Below are positions 1 through 6,140 of a DNA stretch of 34,192 bases, piece after piece. Position numbers and translations under genes: made by a program. Origin of the DNA: an uncultured Collinsella sp. (GTDB lineage Bacteria > Actinomycetota > Coriobacteriia > Coriobacteriales > Coriobacteriaceae); contig CABVAC010000019.1 of NCBI GenBank assembly GCA_902496275.1, positions 1 to 34,192 of the forward strand, in the 5' to 3' direction. The notes beneath the pieces are model-generated. The model saw nothing but the letters and a program-made list of their open reading frames with translations. It searched no databases and was not told the origin of the DNA. Position 1 is the first letter of the stretch, and each line of letters starts with the position of its first letter.

Positions 1-76
1 GCGGACATGGCTCAGTTGGTAGAGCACAACCTTGCCAAGGTTGGGGTCGCGGGTTCGAGCCCCGTTGTCCGCTCCA
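1..76 (+). tRNA. tRNA-Gly(GCC), copy 1
   Basis: The sequence folds as a full cloverleaf: acceptor stem GCGGACA/TGTCCGC, D-arm with GGCTCAGTTGGTAGAGC, anticodon loop TTGCCAA giving anticodon GCC (glycine), T-arm with GGTTCGAGCC, and an encoded CCA at the 3' end. It begins on the first base of the window, so its promoter is not visible. It is identical over all 76 nt to the copy at 2130-2205. Confidence 0.97.
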
Positions 77-84
77 AACGCAGC

Positions 85-114
85 AGCCCGACTACTACGG
101 TAGCCGGGCTTTTT
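85..114 (+). terminator. Intrinsic terminator after tRNA-Gly copy 1
   Basis: AGCCCG-A-CTAC, loop TACG, GTAG-C-CGGGCT, followed by TTTT. The stem is ten paired bases with one A-C mismatch, directly downstream of the tRNA. Confidence 0.85.
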
Positions 115-254
115 CGTACCCATCGCTTGGGCTCGAACCCGAGGGGGAGCGAGCGTTTTGAGGCGTGGCTGTGGCGTTGTTTGCCGCGAATGTCCGCTTT
201 GGGCGTATCATCGTGGACATCTCGCAAAACCTCGTTGCAAGGGAGTCGCACCCC

Positions 255-1988
255 ATGGCTACAGAAAAGTCCTCTTCGCGCCCATGGATGTCCGATGCCG
301 CGATTTATCAAATCTACCCGCGCTCGTTTAAGGATTCGACTGGTTCGGGTCTGGGCGATATCGCGGGCATTACCCAGCAGATGGACTATCTTGAGCGGCT
401 GGGTATCGAGGCCATCTGGCTGAGCCCGTTTTACCCATCGCCTCTCGTCGATGGCGGCTATGATGTGGCGGACTACTGCGATGTCGACCCACGTCTCGGG
501 TCGCTTGACGACTTCGATGACATGATCACTGCGGCTCACGCGCACGGCATCAAGGTCATCGTCGACATCGTGCCCAACCATTCGTCCAACCAGCACCCCT
601 GGTTCAAAGCCGCTCTTGCCGCCGGCCCCGGATCGCCCGAGCGCGCCCGTTATATCTTCCGCGATGGTCGCGGCGAGCATGGCGAGCTGCCTCCCACCAA
701 TTGGAATGCCAACTTTGGCGGCCCCGCCTGGACGCGCGTCGCGGACGGTCAGTGGTATCTGCACATGTTTACGCCCGAGCAGCCGGACTTTGACTGGTCG
801 TGCCCCGAGGTTCATGCGTTCTTTTGCGACGTCCTGGCGTTTTGGAGCGATCGAGGCGTCGATGGCTTTCGCATTGATGTGGCGCACGGTCTCGCCAAGG
901 ATCTCGACCGCGATGACCTCGACCGGTGGCATCTCGCCGAGGGCGATGACATGGTTGACGACGGCACCCATCCGCTGTGGGACCGCAACGAGGTCCACGA
1001 GATCTATCGCGAGTGGCGCCGCGTGTTCGACCGCTATGATCCGCCACGCAGCGCCGTTGCCGAGGCGTGGGTGCTGCCCGAGCGCCAGTATCTCTACGCG
1101 CGTCCCAGCGAGCTTGGCCAGACATTCAACTTTGAGTTTGCCAAGGCCACTTGGACCTATGATGACATGCACGCTGCAATCGAGGAGGGCTTGAAGGCAG
1201 CTATAGAATCCGATTCCGCCTCGACCTGGGTGCTCTCCAACCACGACGTGCCGCGCGTGGCGACGCGCTATGCCCTGCCGCAGATCAAGGCGACGCGCTA
1301 CCACCAGATTGCGCTCGACTGGCTCTTACGCGACGGGTCGTCTTATGACGAGGACCGTGAACTCGGCGAGCGCCGCGCGCGGGCGGCCCTTTTGCTCGAG
1401 CTGGCGCTTCCGGGCTCGGCATACGTGTATCAGGGTGAGGAGCTCGGCCTTTTTGAGGTGGCCGATATCCCGTGGGCCGCACTCGAAGATCCTACTGCGA
1501 CCAATACGCACGGACCGAAGCGCGAGAAGGGGCGCGACGGCTGCCGTGTGCCCCTGCCGTGGGTGGCGGCGGACGATCCCGCGCAGGGCGGATCGTTTGG
1601 GTTTTCACCGGCGGACGCCGATGCGGCGCCCCATCTGCTGCAGCCTGCATGGTTTTCCGATTACGCTGCCGATAGGGAAGAAGCGGACCCGACATCGATG
1701 CTTGCGCTCTATCGTGACGCCCTCTGGCTGCGGCGCAAGCTGCGCGGGTGCGCCAACGATCTTAAGTGGCTTGATCTTGACGGGCGCACCGGCCTTGCGG
1801 ATGGTGCCGAGGGCGCTGAGGGCGGCGTCATCGCCTATCGCCGCGACAACGGCTGGGCGTGTGTGACGAACTTCGGTGCAGCACCCGTGGAGCTGCCGGC
1901 GGGCAGGGTCCTGCTCACCTCATCACCGCTTGTAGACGGCAGGCTCGCGCAGGACAGTTCTGCCTGGATCATGCTCGCTGAGTTGTAG
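255..1988 (+). CDS. GH13 alpha-glucosidase / oligo-1,6-glucosidase family
   Basis: This is a 577-residue cytoplasmic glycoside hydrolase of family 13, without a signal peptide. It opens with DAAIYQIYPRSFKDS, typical of this subgroup. The four GH13 regions are present: DIVPNH (residues 104-109), GFRIDVAHG with the nucleophile Asp208, VAEAW with the acid/base Glu270, and SNHD with Asp331. The family hydrolyses short alpha-1,4 or alpha-1,6 glucosides released from starch, isomaltose or sucrose-like sugars; the exact substrate cannot be read from sequence. The ATG at 255 is chosen because AAGGGAG lies about nine bases upstream and homology-like sequence starts just after it; the frame is open further upstream. 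The gene stands alone between two identical tRNA-Gly genes, with no sugar transporter or regulator beside it. Confidence 0.9.
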   Translation: MATEKSSSRPWMSDAAIYQIYPRSFKDSTGSGLGDIAGITQQMDYLERLGIEAIWLSPFYPSPLVDGGYDVADYCDVDPRLGSLDDFDDMITAAHAHGIKVIVDIVPNHSSNQHPWFKAALAAGPGSPERARYIFRDGRGEHGELPPTNWNANFGGPAWTRVADGQWYLHMFTPEQPDFDWSCPEVHAFFCDVLAFWSDRGVDGFRIDVAHGLAKDLDRDDLDRWHLAEGDDMVDDGTHPLWDRNEVHEIYREWRRVFDRYDPPRSAVAEAWVLPERQYLYARPSELGQTFNFEFAKATWTYDDMHAAIEEGLKAAIESDSASTWVLSNHDVPRVATRYALPQIKATRYHQIALDWLLRDGSSYDEDRELGERRARAALLLELALPGSAYVYQGEELGLFEVADIPWAALEDPTATNTHGPKREKGRDGCRVPLPWVAADDPAQGGSFGFSPADADAAPHLLQPAWFSDYAADREEADPTSMLALYRDALWLRRKLRGCANDLKWLDLDGRTGLADGAEGAEGGVIAYRRDNGWACVTNFGAAPVELPAGRVLLTSSPLVDGRLAQDSSAWIMLAEL

Positions 1989-2088
1989 GGGCCTCTTGCG
2001 GCGAATTTGCGTTTGCCTGTGCTTTCCGTGGTGGCTGATGTCTTTGCGAGGTTCGCGAGGGCGTCGCAAAACTTTTCAAAAAAAGTTC

Positions 2089-2117
2089 TTGCATAGGATG
2101 CGGGTATCACGTAAGAT
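2089..2117 (+). promoter_or_regulatory. Sigma70-type promoter of the tRNA-Gly/tRNA-Val pair
   Basis: TTGCAT, 17-bp spacer, TAAGAT, ending 12 bases before the mature tRNA-Gly. Just upstream, 2070-2087 is an A/T-rich inverted repeat (AACTTTT-CAAA-AAAAGTT) that could act as an UP-like element. Confidence 0.8.
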
Positions 2118-2129
2118 TAATCCTCGTAA

Positions 2130-2205
2130 GCGGACATGGCTCAGTTGGTAGAGCACAACCTTGCCAAGGTTGGGGTCGCGGGTTCGAGCCCCGTTGTCCG
2201 CTCCA
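2130..2205 (+). tRNA. tRNA-Gly(GCC), copy 2
   Basis: It is identical to the copy at the left edge: acceptor stem GCGGACA/TGTCCGC, anticodon GCC, encoded CCA. It is separated from the following tRNA-Val by three bases, so the two are one transcript. Confidence 0.97.
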
Positions 2206-2208
2206 TTT

Positions 2209-2283
2209 GGGCGTTTAGCTCAGGGGGAGAGCGCTTCCCTGACACGGAAGAGGTCAGAAGTTCAAATCTTCTAACGCCCACCA
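2209..2283 (+). tRNA. tRNA-Val(GAC)
   Basis: Acceptor stem GGGCGTT/AACGCCC, anticodon stem CTTCC/GGAAG around loop CTGACAC giving anticodon GAC (valine), T-arm AGAAG/CTTCT around TTCAAAT, and encoded CCA. It is the second gene of the tRNA transcript. Confidence 0.96.
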
Positions 2284-2292
2284 AATGTTCGC

Positions 2293-2328
2293 AGCTCAGA
2301 GGCTATGTCCTCTGGGCTGTTTTGTTTT
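2293..2328 (+). terminator. Intrinsic terminator of the tRNA transcript
   Basis: Stem AGCTCAGAGG / CCTCTGGGCT with loop CTATGT, followed by GTTTTGTTTT. It sits ten bases after the CCA of tRNA-Val. Confidence 0.85.
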
Positions 2329-2351
2329 GGTCGCCAAATGGGTCGCCAAAT
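2329..2351 (+). repeat. Tandem 12-bp repeat GGTCGCCAAAT downstream of tRNA-Val
   Basis: GGTCGCCAAATG is followed directly by GGTCGCCAAATC. Such short repeats beside a tRNA 3' end can be a relic of integrase arm or attachment sites, but no integrase or matching distant site is visible here, so this origin is only a possibility. The rest of the gap up to the next gene shows nothing clear. Confidence 0.5.
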
Positions 2352-2439
2352 CGTCGGCAAAAGGTACCTCGATTCATGAAAGAGCGGTTCTGAACGTCAG
2401 TTTAGCCTTGTCATCTCAATCGAGTGGGGGTTGACCATT

Positions 2440-3072
2440 TTGAACATAACCGTGCATCTCGTTGACGTTTCTGCGATCGATCCCGGCGAGACCGTTGATA
2501 TGGCATCAATCGCGGGACGTTATGCCTCGCGTGCCTCCAATGGAGATCTCCCCATTGCGTCTCGGAGGGAAGCTGCGGGCGTGGGTCTGCTGCTTCGCGA
2601 CGCCCTGGGTATCTTCGACGACTCCCAGCTTGCGCGTTCTGCTTTCGGCAAGATCGAGCTTGCGGATGGGGAGGCCCCCTCTATTTCCATTTCACATGGC
2701 GGAAGCGTGGCCATCCTCGCTGTTTCCGATGTTGCTCGGTCGGTCGGAGGACCTATTGGCGTGGATATCGAGGCGGTCGATGAGATCGTACCTATTGCGG
2801 TTGAGCGTATGGCGAGCTCAAGGGAACGGGCGTGGATTGACGCTGCGGCAGATTCGCAGGAACGCGCCTTTCGGCTGTGTCGGGTTTGGACGCGTATCGA
2901 AGCCGTCCTGAAGGCGGAGGGATCCGGCTTTTCAATCGATCCCCGCAAAGACGGGTTGCCGAGCGGATGGTTTACTTCCTCGGTGGTGTTTGACCAGTGT
3001 GTCATCTCTTGTGCAGCGCGTTCTATGCCCCATATCGCCATTGAGGAGCATGCCTTTCGGGTAGCATGGTAG
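2440..3072 (+). CDS. 4'-phosphopantetheinyl transferase superfamily (Sfp/AcpT type)
   Basis: This enzyme family moves the 4'-phosphopantetheine arm of CoA onto a serine of carrier proteins. Family motifs are visible: SISHGG near residues 82-87, GVDIE with the Mg-binding Asp109 and Glu111, and WTRIEAVLKAEG with Trp150, Glu154 and Lys158. The length (210 residues) fits the Sfp/EntD/AcpT class rather than the shorter AcpS. A TTG at 2440 is preferred because GTGGGGG lies nine bases upstream; the TTG at 2431 directly abuts that purine run and is less likely. A TetR-type regulator starts 26 bases downstream, and an atypical acyl carrier protein lies 2.8 kb further on, which makes a dedicated activator role plausible. 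That link is inference. Confidence 0.85.
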   Translation: MNITVHLVDVSAIDPGETVDMASIAGRYASRASNGDLPIASRREAAGVGLLLRDALGIFDDSQLARSAFGKIELADGEAPSISISHGGSVAILAVSDVARSVGGPIGVDIEAVDEIVPIAVERMASSRERAWIDAAADSQERAFRLCRVWTRIEAVLKAEGSGFSIDPRKDGLPSGWFTSSVVFDQCVISCAARSMPHIAIEEHAFRVAW

Positions 3073-3098
3073 CCAATCGCCAACAGGGGAGGCCTTCT

Positions 3099-3716
3099 AT
3101 GTCACTGAACGCTAAAAACGATATTGCCTCGCGGATCGAAGGCGCCGTCTTTGAACTTATGGCGACAACGCCTGTGCAATCGATTAAGGTCACCGACGTA
3201 CTCCGTCTTGCCCATACATCAAAATCAACCTTCTATCGTTGTTACCGCTCTATCGATGATGTGGTCAAGCGCTTTGAAGATGAGCTGCTCCAGAACATGC
3301 AAGACATTAACGACGTTGCCCTTGAGGCTCGTTTTGGTGATGCGCAGCTTGATCCCACGCCCACGATGATCAAGCGCATGGAAATCCTCAAGACCAATCG
3401 CTCGAAAGTCCTGGCGCTTAACAGCGATAACGGTGATCCCGTGTTTGCACACAAGGCAACGATCTTCATGCATGACTATTTTCGCGATCGTTTGCGGTCG
3501 ACGTTTTCGGATGAGACGGACCTCGATCTGTATCTTGCTTTTGCGCTTGCGGGCCACCATAACCTCATCCAGTATTGGCTCGAAGTCCGGCCTGACCTTG
3601 AGGCACGAACCGTTGCCGCCGCGCTCAATCGCATGTTCTACGCACCGCTCTTTGTCGACGATGCATCGCGCCATTGGCATCCGCGGATCCCTGATTTCGA
3701 TAATACGCTCGGATGA
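3099..3716 (+). CDS. TetR/AcrR-type transcriptional regulator
   Basis: The 205-residue protein has an N-terminal helix-turn-helix around residues 25-50 (KVTDVLRLAHTSKSTFYRCY, followed by a DDVV segment), the usual TetR layout, and an all-helical C-terminal half that would bind a ligand and dimerise. The ATG at 3099 is supported by GGGGAGG six bases upstream; an upstream in-frame ATG at 3066 overlaps the preceding gene and lacks this site. It follows the phosphopantetheinyl transferase and precedes the inverted-repeat region of the thiolase cluster, so it is the natural candidate regulator of that cluster. The effector could be an acyl compound or the imported substrate; neither is known. Confidence 0.85.
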   Translation: MSLNAKNDIASRIEGAVFELMATTPVQSIKVTDVLRLAHTSKSTFYRCYRSIDDVVKRFEDELLQNMQDINDVALEARFGDAQLDPTPTMIKRMEILKTNRSKVLALNSDNGDPVFAHKATIFMHDYFRDRLRSTFSDETDLDLYLAFALAGHHNLIQYWLEVRPDLEARTVAAALNRMFYAPLFVDDASRHWHPRIPDFDNTLG

Positions 3717-3725
3717 ACGGTCGCT

Positions 3726-3805
3726 ATTTACGGGTAAATGGTTAGATTCATGGCGGTATCATAATGATTTGCCGAATCCTTGCATTATTGATAAGACCAT
3801 TTACC
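3726..3805. promoter_or_regulatory. Operator-like inverted repeats (ATTTAC/GTAAAT)
   Basis: A perfect palindrome ATTTAC-GG-GTAAAT lies at 3726-3739. Overlapping it, GGTAAATGGT (3733-3742) is exactly complementary to ACCATTTACC (3796-3805), 53 bp away. Three half-sites of one motif beside a TetR gene are what an operator pair would look like. No convincing promoter could be fixed between them. Confidence 0.5.
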
Positions 3806-3824
3806 TGCTATTTGGAACGCTTTT

Positions 3825-3872
3825 GCCCTATGGGTCTCAAATGATGGGACACATAGGGCCTTTTTGTCCCAT
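3825..3872 (+). terminator. Terminator hairpin overlapping an alternative stem (attenuator or pseudoknot)
   Basis: GCCCTATG (3825-3832) pairs exactly with CATAGGGC (3852-3859), followed by CTTTTT, which is a standard intrinsic terminator shape. However ATGGGACA (3844-3851), in its loop, pairs exactly with TGTCCCAT (3865-3872) beyond the U-run. The two 8-bp stems either exclude each other (terminator against antiterminator) or form an H-type pseudoknot with no gap between stems. It may simply end the TetR transcript, or it may be a leader switch of the thiolase cluster. Confidence 0.65.
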
Positions 3873-3903
3873 ACGTCCTGTCTTGCCCCTCGTAAACTAA
3901 AGT

Positions 3904-4031
3904 CACGTTCAAGAGAACCACTGCAGTAGTTCAACGTGTGACGGCACAGAAAAGCCGCGAGCGCTCTCTCACCTTCGCTCGCGGCCGGACTGCGCCATCA
4001 CTCCGTACACCTTCACATGATTAGGATGTGA
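3904..4031 (+). other. Structured leader in front of the thiolase gene
   Basis: Three further symmetric elements precede the start codon. GAACCACTGCAGTAGTTC (3915-3932) is an 18-bp palindrome with one mismatched pair, flanked by CACGTT (3904-3909) and AACGTG (3933-3938). CCGCGAGCG (3955-3963) pairs with CGCTCGCGG (3976-3984) without a U-run. TCACAT (4013-4018) pairs with ATGTGA (4026-4031) and includes part of the AGGATGTGA ribosome-binding region. No known riboswitch class was recognised. Confidence 0.45.
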
Positions 4032-4037
4032 TATTCA

Positions 4038-5324
4038 GTGGTTACGCTCGGAAAGAACATGCGCAGCGTCTCGATTGTAGGCGTGGGCTGCACCCCGTTC
4101 AAGGATTTTGAGGAGCATCCCGAGACCCAGGGTATTGGCGAGGGCGAGGCGTTTGGCTATGCGGCCCTCGAGGCAATTGCCGATGCCGGTCTTGAGCCCC
4201 GCGATATCGACTTTTTCTATCACGGCAGCGCCAATCCCTATCTCGTTGGCGATTGCATTACCCCCAACATGCAGGTTGCCGATTGGTTTGGCGTTCGCGC
4301 CAAGGGTTCCGTCCATCATTCCGAGGCTTGCTGCACGGGCTACGTCGCCCTTGAGCAGGCCGTGATGGCAGTCGCCTCCGGTGCCTACGATGTCGTCCTT
4401 ACGGGTGCCTGCGATTTGGCTTCGACCCTTCCCGTTGAGCACATGCCCTCGCATATTCGCCAGGACTTTACGCTCGACGTCATGATTCCCTCGCTCGATA
4501 AGATCTATGACCGCGCGTATGGTCGCCCGCTCGATGGTGCCTTTGGCGTGTCGTTCGACAACTGGATCAACGAGTATTCGATGCAGTACGACCTTACCGC
4601 CGATCAGATCGATGACGCCCTGAACGGCCTTACCAAAAGCCTGCGCCGCGGTGCCGTCCTGAATCCCCTTGCCTGGTACGAGACCACGGTCGAGGAGGAT
4701 GCGAAGGCGGCTGGGTTCGATACCGCCGACGAGTATCTCAAGAGCATGTATAACCCGCGCGTTACGCAGTACCTGCGCGTTACCGGCTTTGAGAAGAAGT
4801 GCGATGGTGCCGCAGCTGTTGTCGTGATGCCCACGGAGAAGGCCAAGGCCATGGGTGTCCCGTATGCACCTATCGAGGTTCTGGGCACGGGCGCCTCTGC
4901 CGTCGAGGCCGGCCTGCTTCACAATGAGCACTGGGCTACCGAGCTTGCCGCCAAGCAGGTCTACGACCTTACCGGCGTGAGCCCCGACGAGATCGACCTG
5001 TTCATGTGCAATGACTTCTTCCTGGCTTCCGAGATCGTCTCGGCTGAGGAGTGCGGCTATATTCCGCGCGGCGAGGCTTGGAAGTATGCGATCGATGGCC
5101 GCACCGCTTTTGACGGTGATAAGCCCATCAACCCGCACGGTGGCCGTTGCAACTTCGGCCACGCTCATGGCGCATCCGGCATCGCCGATATCGTCGAGGC
5201 CGTTAAGCAAATGCGTGGCGTCGCCGGTGCAACCCAGATGAAGAAGGTTCCCGAGACGGCCTTCCTGCGCGGTTTTGGCGGTTCTCAGAATGTGCGCTGC
5301 CAGATTCTTCGTACCGTCGCCTAA
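4038..5324 (+). CDS. Thiolase-family protein (SCP2/archaeal type)
   Basis: The 428-residue protein is a thiolase-fold acyltransferase: it begins VSIVGVGCTPF, has SEACCTG with Cys98 at the usual nucleophile position, and NPHGG followed by GHAHGASG with His375 matching the GHP histidine. The second catalytic cysteine of biosynthetic thiolases is not evident; the C-terminus has GFGGSQ instead, as in SCP2-type and archaeal thiolases. Such proteins commonly need a partner DUF35 Zn-ribbon/OB-fold protein, and one is encoded 38 bases downstream. The reaction would be Claisen condensation or, in a catabolic cluster, thiolytic cleavage of a 3-oxoacyl or diketone substrate. The GTG at 4038 has AGGAT ten bases upstream; the ATG at 4059 is an alternative start. 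Confidence 0.85.
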   Translation: MVTLGKNMRSVSIVGVGCTPFKDFEEHPETQGIGEGEAFGYAALEAIADAGLEPRDIDFFYHGSANPYLVGDCITPNMQVADWFGVRAKGSVHHSEACCTGYVALEQAVMAVASGAYDVVLTGACDLASTLPVEHMPSHIRQDFTLDVMIPSLDKIYDRAYGRPLDGAFGVSFDNWINEYSMQYDLTADQIDDALNGLTKSLRRGAVLNPLAWYETTVEEDAKAAGFDTADEYLKSMYNPRVTQYLRVTGFEKKCDGAAAVVVMPTEKAKAMGVPYAPIEVLGTGASAVEAGLLHNEHWATELAAKQVYDLTGVSPDEIDLFMCNDFFLASEIVSAEECGYIPRGEAWKYAIDGRTAFDGDKPINPHGGRCNFGHAHGASGIADIVEAVKQMRGVAGATQMKKVPETAFLRGFGGSQNVRCQILRTVA

Positions 5325-5362
5325 GCGACCGCGGTTTTCGATTTCCCATAAGGAGTATTCTC

Positions 5363-5785
5363 ATGCAACCCAAAGATATGGAGCCCGTGGTCAAGAAGTT
5401 CTACACGGGTCTTGAAGAGGGCATCTATTGGGCACGTCAGTGCCCCGAGTGCGGAGCCGTCGAGTTTCCGCCTCACCTTGCCTGCAATGCCTGCGGCTAC
5501 CACAAGACCGATTGGGTCCAGGTTTCCGGTCACGGCCATCTGATCGATTTTACCCTGCCTGGTCCGCAGAACGACAAGCCCTACCTCAAGGAGTATGGCA
5601 AGTACGCCTACGGCGCTGTCGATATTGACGAGGGTTCTCAGTACACCTACGTCATCTACGGCATTACCAAGAAGAAGGCCCCCGAGATCCGCGCCAAGCT
5701 CATGGCGGGCGAGACCGTTGGCGTCCATGCCAAGGTCATCGATCGACCGGGTTACAAAGAGCTCACGTTTGAGCTTGACGACTAG
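5363..5785 (+). CDS. Zn-ribbon / OB-fold protein (DUF35 family), thiolase partner
   Basis: This 140-residue protein has an N-terminal zinc ribbon, CPEC (27-30) and CNAC (41-44), followed by an OB-fold of about 85 residues (VSGHGHLIDF through ELTFELDD). In archaeal acetoacetyl-CoA thiolase/HMG-CoA synthase complexes and in the PhlACB acyltransferase, DUF35 proteins hold the thiolase-like subunit and shape the CoA or substrate channel. That family knowledge, with its position directly behind the thiolase gene, indicates a complex of the two. The start has a strong AAGGAG eight bases upstream. Its stop codon lies within a 13-bp tandem duplication. Confidence 0.88.
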   Translation: MQPKDMEPVVKKFYTGLEEGIYWARQCPECGAVEFPPHLACNACGYHKTDWVQVSGHGHLIDFTLPGPQNDKPYLKEYGKYAYGAVDIDEGSQYTYVIYGITKKKAPEIRAKLMAGETVGVHAKVIDRPGYKELTFELDD

Positions 5786-5806
5786 GCTTTCACACTAGGC
5801 TTTCAC
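5781..5806 (+). repeat. Perfect 13-bp tandem duplication at the gene end
   Basis: ACTAGGCTTTCAC occurs twice without a gap. The first copy contains the stop codon of the DUF35 gene. It looks like a recent slippage duplication. Confidence 0.8.
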
Positions 5807-5834
5807 CCCTATAACAATTCGCTTCCTCTCTTAG

Positions 5835-5884
5835 GCCACGGCGGGACCCATGTCTCCAGCCCGCCGTGGCTACCCCTCTTTTTA
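5835..5884 (+). terminator. Intra-operon hairpin with U-rich tail
   Basis: GCCACGGCGGG (5835-5845) pairs perfectly with CCCGCCGTGGC (5860-5870), an 11-bp stem; the T-run CTTTTT starts eight bases later. The distance weakens it as a terminator, so it may be a partial terminator or an mRNA-stability hairpin setting the level of the carrier protein and downstream enzymes. Confidence 0.5.
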
Positions 5885-5901
5885 ATTAGAAAGGCACCAT
5901 C

Positions 5902-6135
5902 ATGAACGAAGAACTCACTCAGCAGATCTGCGATTTTGCCAAGTCCGCTTACAACTATGAAGGTGATGTGACCCCCGAGACGACGTTTGAGACCCTGGGC
6001 AAGGGCTCGATGAAGATGATCGCCCTGACCTCCATGATCGAGAACGAGCTCGATGCCGAGGTCCCCGTTCGCGAGGTCATGGTCATGAAGACCGTCGGCG
6101 AGCTTATCGAGCGCACTGCCGAAGAGATGGAGTAG
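5902..6135 (+). CDS. Acyl carrier protein-like, atypical attachment motif
   Basis: The 77-residue acidic helical protein has the size and pattern of an acyl carrier protein: TPETTFETLG before the attachment site, then a helix II (MIALTSMIENELDAEVP) and a final helix ending TAEEME. The usual GxDSL motif reads GKGSM, with Ser36 as the presumed phosphopantetheine site but Asp replaced by Gly. It is not the fatty-acid-synthesis acpP context: it sits between a thiolase pair and an acyl-phosphate forming enzyme, five bases from the latter. The likely role is to hold an acyl group as thioester between these enzymes. Attachment by the upstream Sfp-type transferase is inferred. Confidence 0.75.
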   Translation: MNEELTQQICDFAKSAYNYEGDVTPETTFETLGKGSMKMIALTSMIENELDAEVPVREVMVMKTVGELIERTAEEME

Positions 6136-6140
6136 CTGCC

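Noticed and set aside
12..1304. 430-residue minus-strand open frame over the GH13 gene
   Set aside because: It lies antisense to a gene with all GH13 catalytic motifs; it runs through the tRNA-Gly gene and has no recognisable domain.
4035..5210. 391-residue minus-strand open frame over the thiolase gene
   Set aside because: Shadow of codon bias on the opposite strand of a motif-bearing gene; no domain seen.
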